37,462 nt of DNA. It comes from an uncultured Bacillota bacterium. Its GTDB lineage: Bacteria; Bacillota; Clostridia; Oscillospirales; Oscillospiraceae. The notes below the pieces were generated by a model. The model was not told where the DNA came from. It made no database searches and saw nothing but the letters and a program-made list of their open reading frames with translations. A program made the translations under genes and the position numbers. The DNA lies in assembly GCA_947650875.1 (NCBI GenBank), contig CANSXE010000011.1, positions 1-37,462 of the forward strand, read 5' to 3'. Positions within the stretch are counted from its first letter, which is position 1. Every line of letters begins with the position of its first letter. Of this stretch, positions 37,015-37,462 are shown piece by piece.

Positions 37015-37462
37015 TCACGGCTCAAAAATCACCTCCTTCCCGTCTGATTTTAGAATCATGGTAACTTTCTTGCCGTCATACTCAACAGACAGGGCCGGGT
37101 CATTTGAAACCTTCAGACTGCCAACGCCATCCCTGCCGCACAGATAAACACAGTTGGAATCCATGCGGTTGATAAAGTACAGCCCCTGATCGGTCAGGCA
37201 GAAATCACAGGCAACCATATTCCGAAACGGCCTGGCTTTGTGGGTCTTGGTATCATACGTCGTCAGCAAGGAATCCTCGTTGATGTAATAGATCGTCCGC
37301 CCGTCAAAAGCGATATTCCCATTGGTGGGGATGTCCAGCAGTTTCGTTCGCTGGAGTGTTTTGCCTACTTCCGTAATCCCATCATTCGTAATGAAAAAGA
37401 GGCTGTTATCGTTCAAGAAAAAGCCGTAGCAGTATTGCAGAAACATCCAGGTATCCCCCACG
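37015..37462 (-). CDS. DUF5050-like beta-propeller protein, C-terminal part
   Basis: The frame is open to the window edge, so the N-terminus lies outside. The visible 148 residues form repeated short beta-strands with aromatic turns (NSLFFITNDGI, GRTIYYINEDSL, DQGLYFINRMDSN), the pattern of DUF5050/propeller repeats, in which each blade has the form -x-Y-Y-x-N-x-D-. No catalytic motif is visible. Such proteins in Clostridia are often surface-attached and act in binding; this cannot be tested without the N-terminus. The stop is at 37015-37017. It converges on the hairpin cluster. The GTG at the very edge should not be taken as the real start. Confidence 0.7.
   Translation of the reverse strand, partial: VGDTWMFLQYCYGFFLNDNSLFFITNDGITEVGKTLQRTKLLDIPTNGNIAFDGRTIYYINEDSLLTTYDTKTHKARPFRNMVACDFCLTDQGLYFINRMDSNCVYLCGRDGVGSLKVSNDPALSVEYDGKKVTMILKSDGKEVIFEP

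Noticed and set aside
1-37462. tRNA, rRNA and integrase attachment sites
   Set aside because: No cloverleaf with TTCGA/CCA context, no rRNA segment and no integrase were recognised, so none is reported.

Overview
The window looks like a chromosome segment of a GC-rich, endospore-forming Clostridia member, most likely Oscillospiraceae (Flavonifractor / Lawsonibacter-like). The taxon is inferred from gene content, not from a marker match. The clues are a forespore sigma factor (sigG), a SpoIIIE/FtsK translocase next to a TepA-type ClpP homologue, IreB, an ECF thiamine transporter under a TPP riboswitch, strong GGAGG ribosome sites, and dispersed repeats bounded by TAGGGRCGC/GCGYCCCTA.

Layout. 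1-1.7 kb: the end of an ABC-F ATPase, a YdcF-like protein, and a divergent pair (small DUF6809-like protein / small HTH regulator) whose promoters share two identical palindromes. 1.9-8.6 kb: housekeeping genes, namely prfA, a HAD phosphatase, a Sua5-type tRNA-modification enzyme, a membrane protein, coaE, two unknown proteins and an M18 aminopeptidase. 8.6-18.3 kb: a membrane-anchored HTH protein, tepA, an orphan 43-residue gene, uppP, ftsK/spoIIIE, an MFS transporter, ireB, a DUF523 protein, sigG and a solitary phage-type DUF6291 gene. 18.3-21 kb, minus strand: riboswitch-controlled thiT, a ZIP metal transporter and a PiT phosphate transporter.

21.4-31.2 kb is a coherent carbohydrate locus. 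It holds a GH94 phosphorylase resembling N,N'-diacetylchitobiose phosphorylase, a translationally coupled hexose-phosphate mutase, a YesM-type sensor kinase, a sugar-binding lipoprotein, two permeases and a YesN/AraC-type response regulator. The simplest reading is sensing, import and phosphorolysis of chitobiose or a related disaccharide, with the transport ATPase supplied from elsewhere.

31.2-36.6 kb has a different texture (less GC-rich by eye). It carries a FadR-type GntR regulator, a sodium:solute symporter preceded by a palindromic FadR-like operator, an AprA/fumarate-reductase-like flavoprotein, a two-cluster ferredoxin, and a free-standing, active-site-degenerate C-terminal domain of phosphoglycerate kinase. 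This looks like an inducible uptake-and-redox module for an unidentified acid and is the best candidate for an undescribed system. A cluster of hairpins resembling an IS200/IS605-type relic and the end of a DUF5050-like gene close the window.

Three non-coding themes stand out. Mariner-like palindromic elements supply the TAG stop codon of five genes. One such element has expanded into a 14-bp tandem array. A terminator-like hairpin masks the sigG ribosome-binding site and overlaps a possible forespore promoter that would remove its 5' arm.
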